64,000 bases of DNA from Cladocopium goreaui (GCA_947184155.2 CAMXCT020001680.1:638201-702200), one strand, 5' to 3'. Shown: positions 1 through 11,066, numbered from the stretch's first letter. A program made the numbers and translations. The notes: a model not told the origin generated them from the sequence alone.

Positions 1-58
1 ACTTACTAAAAGCAGCTTGTTTTTCCCACGTCTCCTGAAACGCTTGGTGAAAGTCCAG

Positions 59-125
59 GTTTGCTGCGTGCACACCGGCGGGGCGAGCTACAGGATCTGC
101 GGCAGGAGCCGGCGGAGCCCATGGA
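59..125 (+). CDS. Possible exon, unknown protein
   Basis: A GC-rich block follows a CCAG acceptor and reads LLRAHRRGELQDLRQEPAEP in one frame, which looks like an amphipathic helix. It ends just before a family A element at 155. Other frames are also open because the block is short. No family is recognised, and the donor is not clear. Confidence 0.35.
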
Positions 126-154
126 TTTTTTGGGAGGCTTCCAGTCTGGCTATA

Positions 155-258
155 TACCATCTGGTAAACTAACATAACTATGGAAAATCGCCATTTTTAA
201 TGGGAAAATCCACTATAAATGGCCATTTTCAATAGCTATGTTAAATTACCGGAGGGTA
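155..258. mobile_element. MITE family A, full copy
   Basis: The element has terminal inverted repeats beginning TACCATCTGGTAAACTAACA and ending AAATTACCGGAGGGTA, with the internal palindrome typical of family A (AAAATGGTGATTTTCC and its complement). It is about 104 bp with no coding capacity. The flanking TA is the presumed target duplication. A family C element follows immediately. Confidence 0.85.
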
Positions 259-360
259 TGGGGGTTTCTATAAATGGGGGTTATCCCCAAATGGATGGTT
301 TATAATGGAAAATACCCTTAAAATGGATGATTTGTGGGTACCCCTATTTCAGGAACACCC
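259..360. mobile_element. Palindromic element family C
   Basis: The left end, TGGGGGTTTCTATAAATGGG, is the near complement of the right end, GGGTACCCCTATTTCAGGAA. The centre carries TGGATGGTTTATAATGG. Related copies lie at 6189-6269, 31208-31310 and 53890-53997. It is a non-autonomous inverted-repeat element, class not assigned. Confidence 0.6.
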
Positions 361-395
361 CCCGCACGCACACACGCACACACACGCACAGTAGT

Positions 396-2198
396 CGAAG
401 GAAGTTTAGAAGTCAAACTTCCGAACTTCCGACAATATGGAGAGATGAAAAAGCGGAGGTGGGAAGAGTCAGAGAAGAGAAGAGAAGAGAAGAAGAAAGA
501 AGATCAGAGAAGAGAAAGAGTCAGAGGAAAGAAGATGCAGGTGCGCGAAAAGGTAGCAAAGTCGCGATTCACTGTGTTTTTTCCAGTGATTTGTGGCTCC
601 GGAGGGTCGAAAAGTAGGCTCGCTAAAGCGGCGGGTGCGGAGCCGTCTGGGGAGATGAGAGATGAAACACTGCACGCCGTTGTGGCGCGAAGCACATTTC
701 GAAGTCAAAATGCGCAAAGCGCACCAGGTTCGGAGCACTTTTGGAAATTGCGATGTCGAAAATGTGCACGCCGTTGTGGCGCGAAGCACATTTCGAAGTC
801 AAAATGCTAAAAACAGCAGGGGTTCGGACCACTTTTGGAGGTTCAGATGTCGTTTCGCGTGGTAGGCGCAAGGGATTGTGCACCTTGTCGAAAGTGAGCA
901 AAGCGTGCGGGTTTTGTAGCATTTCCAAAAACGATGGCAGGCGTGGGACATTTGAAGAGGATCTGCAAAGATGCATTTTCCGTGGCAGGCGCAGTACAAG
1001 AGACATGTTCATCAGAGCTGTGAGGAGGTCCGGCCGCTGATTTCCTGAGAGGGTTTGCATTTTGGAGCATCAGATCTTCAGGTTTGCTGAGATGATTTTG
1101 CGTGACAGGTGCAGCACTTCGTATGACCTGGCATCACTTTTTCGGGGCAGGCGCAGTAGTTTAGACAGATGGATTGCAAAAATCGTAAACGCAATGGTAC
1201 GAGGCCGTCAGCTCTGCACTCAACTTTCCATGTTTGAAGGAAAAGTCTCGCAGAATTGCTTCGTTTTTGATCTTGCCAATTTCAAAACTTGAGGACGTCT
1301 CGCAGTATTGCTTCGTTCTTGACGTTATCAAGGTCAAAAGTTGAGGAGGTGTCGCACAATTGCTGCGTTTTTGATGTTGTCAAGTTCAAAAACTGAGGAT
1401 GGCTTCTTTTTCAAGCTTGCAGGTAGACAGGTAGATAGATAGACAACTACAACTGTAACTACAACTACCCACTACACTACAACTACAAATACAAACCACT
1501 ACGCTACATTACATTACACTAATTGGACTGCATTACACCAATTGCATTGCAGTAATTACAGTACACTACACTATTACAGTAAATACACTACAACTGTATC
1601 TACTAGTACAATTACAGCTACAACTGCAACTGCACTACATTGCACTACACTAAAACTACAACTACAACTGCAACTGCCACTACAACTACTACTACAACTA
1701 CGGCCGCAAGTACAACTAGAACTACACTACATTACACTACACGACAGCTACAACTACAACAACTACATCTACAACCACACTACAACTACGCTACATTACT
1801 TACATTGCGCTACACTACGCTACACTACACTACACCACACCACAGTACACTACACTACATTACACTACACTACACTGCACTAATTACACCACACCACAGC
1901 TACAACTGCAACTACAACTACACTGCACTATGTACACTACATTACAAATACAACTCCACTACGCTACATTTCAACTACGACTACAACTGCACTACACCAC
2001 ACTACATCCAGCAGTTGTGGGTGAGGTAACCACTGCAACCATTCCAGCCACAGAAAAACACAACTCCAACCAGCTTTCGGTCCATCAGTGGATTCGCTCT
2101 GCCATCCATGCATCACAACAACTCAGGTCTCCTATAGTGTCCTATCCGTGGAGCCTTGAAACTCCCGCCACCGCCTTGTGCGGTACTACTGGTACATA
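396..2198 (+). repeat. Left arm of large inverted repeat
   Basis: This arm matches 6612-8385 in reverse orientation. In order it holds a GA-rich tract (450-535), copies of a roughly 93-bp unit around GCACGCCGTTGTGGCGCG (from 672 and 765), spaced GGCAGGCGCAG blocks (850-1180), a roughly 58-bp unit around TCTCGCAGAATTGCTTCG (1240-1400), a GTAGATAG tract, a long ACTACA-type satellite (1440-2020) and a unique end with the CACCGCC/GTGCGGTACT block. Open frames here are repeat by-products and I do not call genes. Confidence 0.8.
1440..2020 (+). repeat. ACTACA-type low-complexity satellite
   Basis: Degenerate runs of CTACAACTACA, CACTACACTA and similar fill this interval, giving Thr/Tyr/Leu-rich open frames with no protein character. 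The complement (TAGTGTAGTTGTAG) is at about 6785-7205 in the opposite arm. Confidence 0.85.
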
Positions 2199-2603
2199 CA
2201 TCATCAAGTATCAATCATGATTATCTAATGGAAAATCATTATTGAATATCATGGTTACACATGCAAATATATACATATTATCAATTTTCATATCATACCT
2301 ATTGGAACATCAGTTGGTGAACATGTGGTCAATGTGGTCAATGTGGTCCATCTACAAAAACATTTAAAAAACATCACAATGAGATGAGTTGGCCAAAAAA
2401 AATGGGTGCCCTTTAAACCTACCATCAAACCTTTCAATCTTACCATTTTGAACCATGGTTCTTGGAACTAAAAAAACCACTAGAACATTCAAAAACAACA
2501 TACTAAAACAACCATCAAAACAACCATTAAAACAACTATAAAAACTACCATTAAACCAACCATTTGGCCATAAGACCTTGGGAACCCCACCCTTTACGGC
2601 CAG
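2199..2603. other. AT-rich intergenic or intronic spacer
   Basis: The stretch contains a short run of TCAATGTGG repeats (2330-2350) and runs of AACAACCATCAAAACAACCAT (2460-2560). No exon or named element is seen. Confidence 0.5.
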
Positions 2604-2716
2604 GAGTTGGACGAGTTAGCCGATGAAGTGCCATCGATGCCCAGCAAACAACGGGCCAAGCGCTGGCAGGAGACCATCAGTGTGGTGCCCTATTGGGATG
2701 GCCTGGGGCCACTTGG
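2604..2716 (+). CDS. Exon, unknown protein (KRWQETISVV block)
   Basis: The exon lies between a GGCCAG acceptor and a GG|GTGCGA donor. It is open in the frame ELDELADEVPSMPSKQRAKR, then WQETISVVPYWDGLGPL. GC at third positions is far above the flanks. The RAKRWQ segment resembles VSRWQDRV in the exon at 4112, so the exons may belong to one gene with related helices. No family is recognised. Confidence 0.6.
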
Positions 2717-3300
2717 GTGCGATGGGAACTATATATTTAAAAAATATATCTTTATGGACAGATTCCAAGTATCAAAATTTGGGAAAATCATCAGTAGATT
2801 TCTGGGAGTGAGTTCGAAAAATTGGGGCGAGGGAGATAGTCGCTGATACTTTATTGTATCATATCAATATGCACAGTATATAGTTAACACATCAGAATGA
2901 TGACTATCAGGATATGATCATTGGACACTGATTTATTTGTTGGAATTTGTTTTTGATTCTTGAGTGTGGTTTGCTTTTTGTTCAGTGCTTGAGTTACTAA
3001 CATTGGACATGAAAGACACATTGATCTGGCTTTTGATGGCGTTCCTGGATGACCCATGCGAGCAACAAACTCAAATTTAATGGATGTGGTACAGTATAAT
3101 TATACAATTTACAATCATGAAGTCAAGTCAACTCCTAATAGTATCGTTATAGATCGTTGTAGTATATAGAGTTAGACCCCCCAAAGTATAACAAGATCAT
3201 CACTACTACAATCAAATCTACCTATAACATCCTACAACTTTAGGCAAATCCCTGGTACAAATTCAGGTGATCCAAGTGAACGATGACTGAAACTCGGCAG
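2717..3300. other. Probable intron, no features
   Basis: AT-rich sequence with no inverted-repeat element and no coding-like block. It starts GTGCGA and ends CGGCAG. Confidence 0.45.
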
Positions 3301-3359
3301 GTAGCGACTCGGAGCCAGAAAACGTTCGCCGCCGCGACGACGACCTTTCTAGTAACGAG
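3301..3359 (+). CDS. Exon, unknown acidic/basic segment
   Basis: A short exon lies between CTCGGCAG and a GTGGGA donor. The open frame reads SDSEPENVRRRDDDLSSNE, a charged low-complexity linker. It ends in phase 0, which fits the exon at 4112. Function unknown. Confidence 0.6.
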
Positions 3360-4111
3360 GTGGGAATTCGGGAGGACACTGGGGGTTTGTGCCAGTAATT
3401 TAAAAGGGTTTAAGATATTTTAAGATCGTGATTTAAGTTGAAACTATTTATAAGACATAAAAATATGGGTCGGTTTTATATGACTATAAAATAGATGGCA
3501 TTTGATCTCAGGGATTTTTTTTAAAGAACATTGGTTGGATTTCAGCATCACCATCATTGGGATCAAACCAATGGACGGAAATGGGTCGGTCCAAAAGATG
3601 GAGTCATAGCTCAATTTCTGGCCATACTGACGGGAATCCGTACCCCATGATTGGACATGTCACCATGTCGTGATATGGTTGAATCATAAGATGTCGGGGG
3701 ATATCTAAGATTTCGGGGGATATCACCAATAATAGGCAAACAATAATAAGGGGACTGACTGCCAAAATGATCGAAATGTGTATCGGTCCAGTACACCCAC
3801 AAATGCGAGGGCAACATGGTGTGATATCTAGCTTATGGAAAAAATCATGAACATTCGACAAACAGAAGATGGGATAGAATAGAGCCAACTTGACTATATA
3901 ACGATAAAGGTGATTCCACCATTTCTGTAGATATCACTTTAGGTCATTGGTCAACAGAATGTGTGGATAGGAGATTACATGTTGGGATATTAATCAACAC
4001 TAAATGGAGATAGACAACTAGTTTGCGGACACTAGACAACAAGTGATTGGTTGTATAGAGTTGATGGCCAATTGAAGCCTCTTTCATGCTGCTAAACCAT
4101 AGCCAACGCAG
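3360..4111. other. Probable intron, no features
   Basis: AT-rich interval between two phase-compatible exons, starting GTGGGA and ending CGCAG. I see no inverted repeat element. The minus-strand open frame in it is not coding-like. Confidence 0.45.
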
Positions 4112-4203
4112 GGCAGTGATGCGGACACCAAACAGCTGGACGGAGCGGCTGCTGTCAGTCGCTGGCAGGACAGGGTGACAGCGCCATTGAAAAATCCACT
4201 TGG
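4112..4203 (+). CDS. Exon, unknown protein (VSRWQDRV block)
   Basis: The acceptor is CAACGCAG and the donor GG|GTTTGT. The open frame reads GSDADTKQLDGAAAVSRWQD, then RVTAPLKNPLG. The phase matches the upstream exon at 3301. The tryptophan-centred motif resembles KRWQET at 2604. No domain name is supported. Confidence 0.6.
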
Positions 4204-4615
4204 GTTTGTCTGAAACAAGGGTTAACTCATCCAACATCTACTGTAAATGGTTTGTCATCAGTTCCCCCTTGAAATGCAAGTTTTAGGGTAAACCACATTT
4301 CAATCCATTTCTGGATACTGGACAAATCGATTTTTCTTGGAGAGAGTCATCTATCTCCCCCAAGAGTTGGTATGCAACCCAAGGGCCATATATATTCAGA
4401 TCAGGTTCCACGTTCAAGTTCGGGTGTGGACAACGGGGAAGTGTGGCTCGAGTGGATGGTCCATTGGTGCCCCCCGTTCCGGGAAAATTCAGAAACAAAG
4501 CAGGAACGCCCCAGGTCCAATCCATGGTTCCCCCAGAGTAACCCCCAGAGACATCAAACATGGCGGTAATTCCCATGGTTCTGCCATGTGAAAACCCAAG
4601 CCATGGATCCTCCAG

Positions 4616-4728
4616 GCGCAAGCCAACAAACCTCGCAAGCGTTGGGCGGATATGACCACCAGCAGCGATTCAGGCCTGACTCATTATTGGAGAATCGGCA
4701 GAATTACAACCTGTTAAGATTTCCTGGT
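4616..4728 (+). CDS. Probable exon, frame uncertain
   Basis: A CTCCAG acceptor opens a GC-rich block that ends near CCTG|GTTGGT. Two frames are plausible. One gives AQANKPRKRWADMTTSSDSG, which echoes the KRW motif of the 2604 exon but then meets a stop. The other stays open to the donor (ASQQTSQALGGYDHQQRFRP). Function unknown. Confidence 0.4.
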
Positions 4729-5129
4729 TGGTAACTTCCCGTTTCATGGGTTAACCATGGTTAACCCATCTATGAATGGCTTATAACATCTAGATTAACT
4801 TATAACCATGGTTGTTAACCACTCAGGATTTGTGGAAGGATCCTCCAAGTATCATACTTGGCATCCAGATTTATTTGGTAGTTTATCCTAGTGTTGCCAG
4901 GTTTTTGCCTGATTTTGGCTGACTTTTGCCTAATTATTTCACTGGGCCATTCATACTTGGAAAGAGAATAAAGATAATAAGCCCGATTTAACTGCTATTT
5001 ATGTATGATTATTGTATGTTTATACTGTGCATATGATGGCATAATTATCTATTTCCAATCTTATTTCATACACCCATGTCCACAGAGATTCTTCTTGGGA
5101 TGCGTTGAAACTGTTGAACATGTCTGCAG

Positions 5130-5201
5130 ATTTGGATCCAGTTGGCAGCCAAGCGGGTAGGGCGGGTGCCCTAGACCGGCTACGGATGGGCTGGTCATGG
5201 G
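5130..5201 (+). CDS. Exon, unknown protein
   Basis: The exon lies between GTCTGCAG and TGGG|GTATCA. The open frame reads LDPVGSQAGRAGALDRLRMG, then WSWG. Its GC content stands out from the flanks. No family recognised. Confidence 0.55.
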
Positions 5202-5903
5202 GTATCAGTGGGAATGTAGGAAAACAGGTGAAAAAATGGTAGAGGATGGTAGAGGGATGCTGGGACATCCCAGCGTTCATTGTTGCTTCTTATGGTTTTT
5301 ATGTTACGTTGTTCAATGTTTCATCCTTGTTTTTTTAAAATGTTTTTGGATGTGGGGGGACAATTTTGCCCCGAACTTTGACTTGGTTTTTTGGTTGGGT
5401 TGCTGATTGCTCATTCACACTTACGGTATATTGTGCCCCCCAAAATGGATGGTTGTCCTATATTTTCCCACTAAAATGGACCCAATTTTAAGTTGGCTTT
5501 TGGATGATTCTCCCGATCGACTTCCAGCATATTTTCGGCATCAATGGAAAGCCCGTGTATATCAGACTAAAGGGAACACCTCAATTTGAACATACAAGTT
5601 TGTGCCAAGGATGAATTGGTCTTTTCCCAATAGAGCGCTCAGCAAATGCAGATCCCAAATGGCCCATTAACAGTGTCACCATGATGCCTGGATCACCAGT
5701 GCCTTCGAAAGTCTCAGACGAATAGAATATGAATAATATGCCACGTCACACCTTGAATCATATTTCATAAAACATTTGAAATAAGATAAACATATCACTT
5801 TGGTAAATAGTATGCCAATGTATGCCACTTTTATGAAATAAGATGTTCGTGTTGGTAAAGCCAATTTCATAAACCATCCCCAGTTCTGGTAGGTTTCTGG
5901 CAG
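5202..5903. other. Probable intron, possible family C relic
   Basis: Around 5430-5485 the phrase CCCCCCAAAATGGATGGTT resembles the core of family C, but the ends are lost. The rest is featureless AT-rich sequence ending in TTTCTGGCAG. Confidence 0.4.
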
Positions 5904-6066
5904 GGACCCACGACGCATTCGCGGCACTTCCACCGGCACTTCCAGCGGCAGCCGAGGCAGTGGGGCCTCTGCCGGTCGCATCCAAGGCCGTGAGGGCGAT
6001 CTCAGCAGCTGGGCCAATTTGGAGCTTTCCCTACCCTCTGATAGCTATGTTAGTCATTACCAGAGG
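5904..6066 (+). CDS. Gly/Ser/Arg-rich exon containing a MITE remnant
   Basis: After TTTCTGGCAG the frame reads DPRRIRGTSTGTSSGSRGSG and continues SAGRIQGREGDLSSWANLEL, a flexible linker. It then runs without a stop through a 39-bp internally deleted family A remnant (6032-6070, peptide SDSYVSHYQR) and reaches a GG|GTAAAT donor made by the element's own end. A neighbouring frame is also open, so the call is probable, not certain. Confidence 0.5.
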
Positions 6067-6070
6067 GTAA
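6032..6070. mobile_element. Internally deleted MITE family A remnant
   Basis: TACCCTCTGATAGCTATGTT plus AGTCATTACCAGAGGGTA has both termini of family A but lacks about 65 bp of the centre. Confidence 0.7.
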
Positions 6071-6147
6071 ATGATGTATAACCTCCCAATGGTTAATAGG
6101 GCAAATATTGAAAACTGATGGAACTTGATTAAATTAACCAATGGATT

Positions 6148-6269
6148 TAGAGTTACCCTATTTTCAGACTGACAAACCCATATTATAAAATGGGGGTTCC
6201 CCTAAATCATCCATATTTCATGGGATTTTCCATGAAATAAACCATCCATATATAGGGGTACCCCCATTT
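6148..6269. mobile_element. Family D end plus family C copy
   Basis: ACCCTATTTTCAGACTGACA is the complement of the family D end GTTTGTCTGAAAATAGGGTA. It is followed by a palindrome from AATGGGGGTTCCCCTAAATC to GGGGTACCCCCATTT, which is family C. No coding content. Confidence 0.5.
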
Positions 6270-6374
6270 AGCATTAGGAGGAGAAGGACGTTGATGTGAA
6301 AGAACACCTTAGGACCTTCCCCTGTAAACCATCCCATCAACCAGGTGGTAGTTCAACATCTTCCCATTACTAGG

Positions 6375-6513
6375 CTGGGTTGTGGTTTGGAACATGACTT
6401 TTATGACTTTCCATATATATATATATATATAATATAATTATATATATATTGGGAATAATCATCCCAACTGACAAAGTCAAATTTTTCAGAGGGGTGGCTC
6501 AACCACCAACCAG
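6375..6513. mobile_element. Inverted-repeat element family B
   Basis: The element runs CTGGGTTGTGGTTTGGAACA to CAACCACCAACCAG. The core has GGGAATAATCATCCCAACTG and TTTTTCAGAGGGG. It is expanded by an internal AT microsatellite (6410-6450). The flanks TAGG...TAGG suggest a 4-bp target duplication. Confidence 0.8.
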
Positions 6514-6611
6514 TAGGGGTATTCCCGATGTTTTTCCTTCCACCTAAAATTAGACACCTCCTAGAATCCATGGTTTTTCGTAGGGGATGACCACAGACTG
6601 GGGGTGTGACA

Positions 6612-8385
6612 AATACCAGTACCGCACGTGCGGCGGTGGCGACAGTTTCAAAGATAGGAAACCTATAGGAGAGCTTGGTTGCTGTGATGCATGGATGGCA
6701 GAGCGAATCCACTGATGGACCGAAAGCTGGTTGGAGTTGTGTTTTTTGGAGTGGTTGCAATGGTTGCAGTGGTCACCTCACCCACAACTGCTGGATGTAG
6801 TGTGGTGTAGTGCAGTTGTAGTTGTAGTGTAGTGGAGTTGTAGGTATAGTGTAGTGGTAGTCGTAGCTGTAGTGTAATGTAATGTAGTGTCGCGTAGTGT
6901 AAAGTAGTGCAGTCGTAGTTGTAGTGTGGTGTAATTAGTGTAGTGTGGTGTAGTGGAGTGGTAGTGGCAGTCGTAGCTGTAGTGTAGTGATAGTATGTGA
7001 TAGTTGTATTTGGAGTTGTAGCTGTCGTGTACTGCAGTGTAATTAATGCAATGTAGTGTAGTCAGTGTAGTGTAGTGCAACTAGCGTAGTGTAGTGTAGT
7101 GTAGTGCAGTGTAATTTGTGTACTGTAGCGTAATATATTTGTTTTTGCATTTGTAGTTGTAGTGGTAGTGTCGTGTGGTTGTAGCTGTAGTTGCAGTTGT
7201 AGTTGTGTATCTATCTATCTATCTATCTACCTATCTGTCTATCTGTCTGTCTGTCTGTCTATCTGTCTATCTGTCTGTCTTTCTGCAAGTTTGAAAACAA
7301 AGCTATCCTGCGAGACTTCCTCATTTCTTGAACTTGACAACGTCAAAGACGAAGCTATTCTGCGAGACTTCCTCAAGTTTCCAAGTTGACGACATCAAAA
7401 ACGAAGCAATTGTGCGAGACTTCCTTCAAAAATGGAAATTGAGTGCAGAGCTGACGGCCTCGTACCATTGCGTTTTGCGATTTTTGCATTCCATCTGTTT
7501 AAAGTACTGCGCCTGCCACGAAAAAGTGAGGCCAGGTCATACAAAGTGCTGCATCTGTCACGCAAAATCATCTCAGCAAACCTGAAGATCTGACGCTCCA
7601 AAATGCAACCCTTTTCAGGGAATCTCCGCCCTGACCTTTAACATCTCTGGTGAACATGTCTCTTGTAATGCGCCCGCCACGGGACTTGCATCTTTGCAGA
7701 TCCTCTTCAAATGTCCTACACCTGCCAATGTTTTTGGAACTGCTACAAAACCCTCACGTTTTGCTCACTTTTGGCAAGGTGCAGAATCCCTTGCCCATGC
7801 CACGCAAAACCATATCCTAACTTCCAAAAGTGGTCCGAGACCGTCGGTTTTTCATATTTTTCACTTCCAAATGTGCTTCGCGCCACAACCGCGTGCACTT
7901 TTTCGACATCTCAACTTCCAAAAGGGCTCCGGGCATGGTGTGCTTTGTACATTTTGACTTCGAAATCTGCTTCGCGCCACGGCGGCGTCCACTTTTTCGA
8001 CATCTCAACTTCCAAAAGTGATCCGAGACCTCGAAATGTGCTTCGCACCACAACGGCGTGCACATTCTCAACATTCTCAACTTCAAAAAGTGCTTCGAAC
8101 CTGGTATGCTTTGCACATTTTGACTTCAAAATGTGCTTCGCGCCACAACGGCGTGCAATTTTTCATCTCTCATCTCCCCAGACGGCTCCGCACCCGCCGC
8201 TTTAGCGAGCCTACTTTTCGACCCTCCGGAGCTACCTTTTCGCGCGCCTGCATCTTCTGTCTTCTGATTCTTTCTCTTCTCTGATATTCTTTCTTCTTTT
8301 CTCTTCTCTTCTCTGACTCTTCCCACCTCTGCTTTTTCATTTGTCCATATTGTCGGAAGTTTGACTTCTAAACTTCTTTCGATTA
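6612..8385 (-). repeat. Right arm of large inverted repeat
   Basis: This is the reverse-oriented partner of 396-2198 with the same block order and local indels. Here the array around GCTTCGCGCCACAACGGCGTG has more units (about 7870-8160). The tetranucleotide tract TCTA/TCTG (7205-7285) is longer than in the left arm. It ends where AACTTCTTTCGATTATATCT replaces the shared sequence. Confidence 0.8.
7205..7285 (+). repeat. TCTA/TCTG tetranucleotide microsatellite
   Basis: A run of TCTATCTATC units grades into TCTGTCTGTC units. The opposite arm has only a short GTAGATAGATAG equivalent (about 1425-1443), so the tract has changed length since the arms duplicated. Confidence 0.85.
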
Positions 8386-8446
8386 TATCTAGGGAGATGG
8401 CTATAGTGCAGAGTAAGGACATTGACCCAGAAAATTCCAATGACTG

Positions 8447-8595
8447 ATGATAACCCCTGGGTTTATTGTGGATTCTCACTACTATGCTGAGTATGGGGCA
8501 TTTGACTTTCAGGGTGAAGTGAGTCTGCCAGTCCGGGCTTATGTTCTTGCAAAGCACTTGACAACTGTGAGATCCCTCAAAATCATCAACAGCCT
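8447..8595 (+). CDS. Possible exon, unknown
   Basis: One frame reads PGFIVDSHYYAEYGAFDFQG, then EVSLPVRAYVLAKHLTTV, which has protein-like character just outside the inverted repeat. GC is low and no splice sites are convincing. Function unknown. Confidence 0.25.
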
Positions 8596-8934
8596 CTCTC
8601 TCTCTCTGTGTCTCCCTCTACGTATTGTATATACACATATATTGATGGGTGGTTTCATATATATATATATATATACACATATACACCATTTAATATGTTT
8701 CATTTTCCATCCATCACAAATGGGACACAATGCTTCCAGGATTCACATATTTCCCACACACACATATTTTTTCTTAGTGTGAAACATCACCCTCTCTTCG
8801 GATCTGGGTAGCTTGGGACGGGGGGCCGAGGCTTCTGCTAGGCCCCAGTAGCCTGGCAGCAGCAATAGGTGGATGGTGTTTTTAAAATGATTATATACTG
8901 TATCTTATCGTGGTCTATGGTGATTTCACTGTTG
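8596..8934. other. Microsatellite-rich spacer
   Basis: Holds a TC run (8600-8625), AT dinucleotides (8660-8685), an ACACACAC tract near 8760 and a short GC-rich patch (8815-8865) with no stable frame. Confidence 0.5.
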
Positions 8935-9697
8935 TTGGTTGGTTGGTTGGTTGGTTGGTTGGTTGGTTGGTTGGTTGGTTGGTTGGTTGGTTGGTTGGTT
9001 GGTTGGTTGGTTGGTTGGTTGGTTGGTTGGTTGTTGTTGGTTGTTGGTTGTTGGTTGTTGGTTGCTGGTTGTTGTTGGTTGTTGGTTGTTGGTTGCTGGT
9101 TGCTGGTTGTTGGTTGCTGGTTGTTGGTTGTTGATTGTTGGTTGGTGGTTGTTGGTTGTTGGTTGTTGTTTGTTGGTTGTTGGTTGGTGGTTGTTGGTTG
9201 TTGGTTGGTGGTTTGTGGTTGTTGGTTGGTGGTTGTTGGTTGTTGTGGTTGTTGGTTGTTGGTTGTGGTTGATGTGGTTGTTGTTGTTGTTGTTGTGGTT
9301 GTGGTTGTTGTGGTTGTTGTGGTTGTTGATTGTTGGTTGTTGGTTGTTGGTTGTTGGTTGTTGGTTGTTGGTTGTTGGTTGTTGGTTATTGGTTGTGGTT
9401 GTGGTTGTGGTTGTTGTTGTTGGTTGTTGATTGTTGGTTGGTGGTTGTTGGTTGTTGGTTGTTGGTTGTTGTTTGTTGGTTGTTGGTTGGTGGTTGTTGG
9501 TTGTTGGTTGGTGGTTGGTGGTTGTTGGTTGGTGGTTGTTGGTTGTTGTGGTTGTTGGTTGTTGGTTGTGGTTGATGTGGTTGTTGTTGTTGTTGTTGTT
9601 GTTGTTGGTGTTGTTGTTGTTTGTTTTTGTTGTTGTTTGTTTTTGTTGTTGTTTGTTTTTGTTGTTTGTTTGTTTGTTTGTTTGTTTGTTTGTTTGA
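8935..9697 (+). repeat. TTGG / TTG / TTTG compound satellite
   Basis: About 24 perfect TTGG units (8935-9032) decay into irregular TTGTTGG, TTGTGG and TTGGTGG units, then end as pure TTTG (9666-9696). The + strand is almost entirely G and T over 760 bases. The long Trp/Leu/Val/Gly frames it gives are artefacts. Confidence 0.95.
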
Positions 9698-9935
9698 TGT
9701 TATTGATGTTATTGATGTTACCATATAAGATAACTCATATTTTTGAATGACTCTGCACAGTTGGGGCAGATTCATTCATGGTTGGTGTCAAATTCAAAAA
9801 CATGCTGAACATTTCACTTAATTGGCGTTTGTTTCAAGTGGCCGTTTGAACTCAACATGGGGACAAAAAAAATCGTGATTCATGGGGATTCCAGAGAGCT
9901 GACGCTTGGGAAAAAAAAACAACATGTTTGAAGAG

Positions 9936-10047
9936 TACCCTCTGGTAAACATATAAAAAACTATGGAAAATCACCATTTTTAATAGGTCAATCAGCTATA
10001 AATGGGGTATTTTCAATAACTATGTAACAACAAATTACCAAAGGGTA
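9936..10047. mobile_element. MITE family A, full diverged copy
   Basis: It begins TACCCTCTGGTAAACATATA and ends AAATTACCAAAGGGTA, with the standard core AAAATCACCATTTTTAAT. Flanking TA is consistent with target duplication. Confidence 0.85.
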
Positions 10048-10448
10048 AATGGAAATTTTCCATGATTTCCCTTCCTACGTTAGGTTTAAGATGCACTGTA
10101 TCTCAGTTTTGCGGCTATTTCAGTTTCCAACTTTGGGTTTGATCAATGCCATACCAAGACTGGTCAAATAAGAAACACTTTCATGGAAATTGAATTCAAA
10201 AATGCACACAAATTATCAGTCTTCAACGGGATGTTTGCATCGACATTTTTCTTTGCTCGTTTGTTAACGGGAATATATGATCGTCAAGTATATATATCTC
10301 AATCCTGCATTTGTTCAACTCATTTCCACACTTGTCGAATCCCATGGCTTCTTCCACGCCCTAACTTCAAGCTCATGAACTTCTACAGTTCCCAGACTTG
10401 GATGAATGGACCATGTTCACAAGAAACCTCCATTTTTTTGGGCGAAAG

Positions 10449-10557
10449 CTGATGGCAATCCATTGAACACCGAACCGCACCAAGGAACCCATCGACTGCA
10501 GCCAGCAGCCATGATCCGCCCAAAAGAGCGTGATGTGGAAAAATCGCTGGCGGAATG
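10449..10557 (+). CDS. Exon, unknown, upstream of the phosphatase exons
   Basis: The frame reads ADGNPLNTEPHQGTHRLQPA, then AMIRPKERDVEKSLAEW, flanked by GAAAG and TG|GTGACT. It has high third-position GC and lies upstream on the same strand as the 5-phosphatase exons, so it may encode their N-terminal region. No motif confirms this. Confidence 0.5.
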
Positions 10558-10941
10558 GTGACTGTGAGTTGGAGAGTCATTTTTAGGATCATCATCCCCA
10601 ACATTCCCCATGTTTTTGTACTCAGATGCTTTCTAAATGATGTGACCTTCCCGAGAAACTGCAGAAATTGATATTTTTGGACCCCCTGCTATCCGATCTG
10701 TTCAAATTTGTGGATAGAAAATTCTACACAGATACTGATAGCCATTGAGGGATTGTTGCACTGGCATGTTTGATTACAAGAGGGTACCAATCTTTCTCCA
10801 TGATATCAATGGTAGCCATATCCATGGAGTATGTACCAAGATTTACCCCCCAAAAATGGTTCACACGGAGCGTATGAGATATGTTGGACCAGGGCCACCT
10901 GGAACTGGATGAAAAGTAACCAGCAGGAACACTCTTCCATA

Positions 10942-11066
10942 GTCTCTGGTTAAACTAGCTATGAAAAAACATGTTTACATATGTGTTAAATAGAGATATA
11001 TATTATATTATATATATATATAATCAAACTAAATTTGCCATGTTCCATAGCAAACTGTTAATCTAC
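10942..11066. mobile_element. Degenerate MITE family A copy
   Basis: TCTGGTTAAACTAGCTATGA at the left and CATAGCAAACTGTTAATCTA with AGGAGGGA at the right resemble both family A ends. The middle is replaced by an AT microsatellite. Confidence 0.45.

Noticed and set aside
334-1060. Overlapping frames in the inverted repeat arms (both strands)
   Set aside because: They follow the 93-bp repeat unit and are mirrored in the other arm; no motif or splice signal.
8869-9750. 293-codon Trp/Leu/Val/Gly-rich frame
   Set aside because: Translation of the TTGG/TTG satellite, not a membrane protein.
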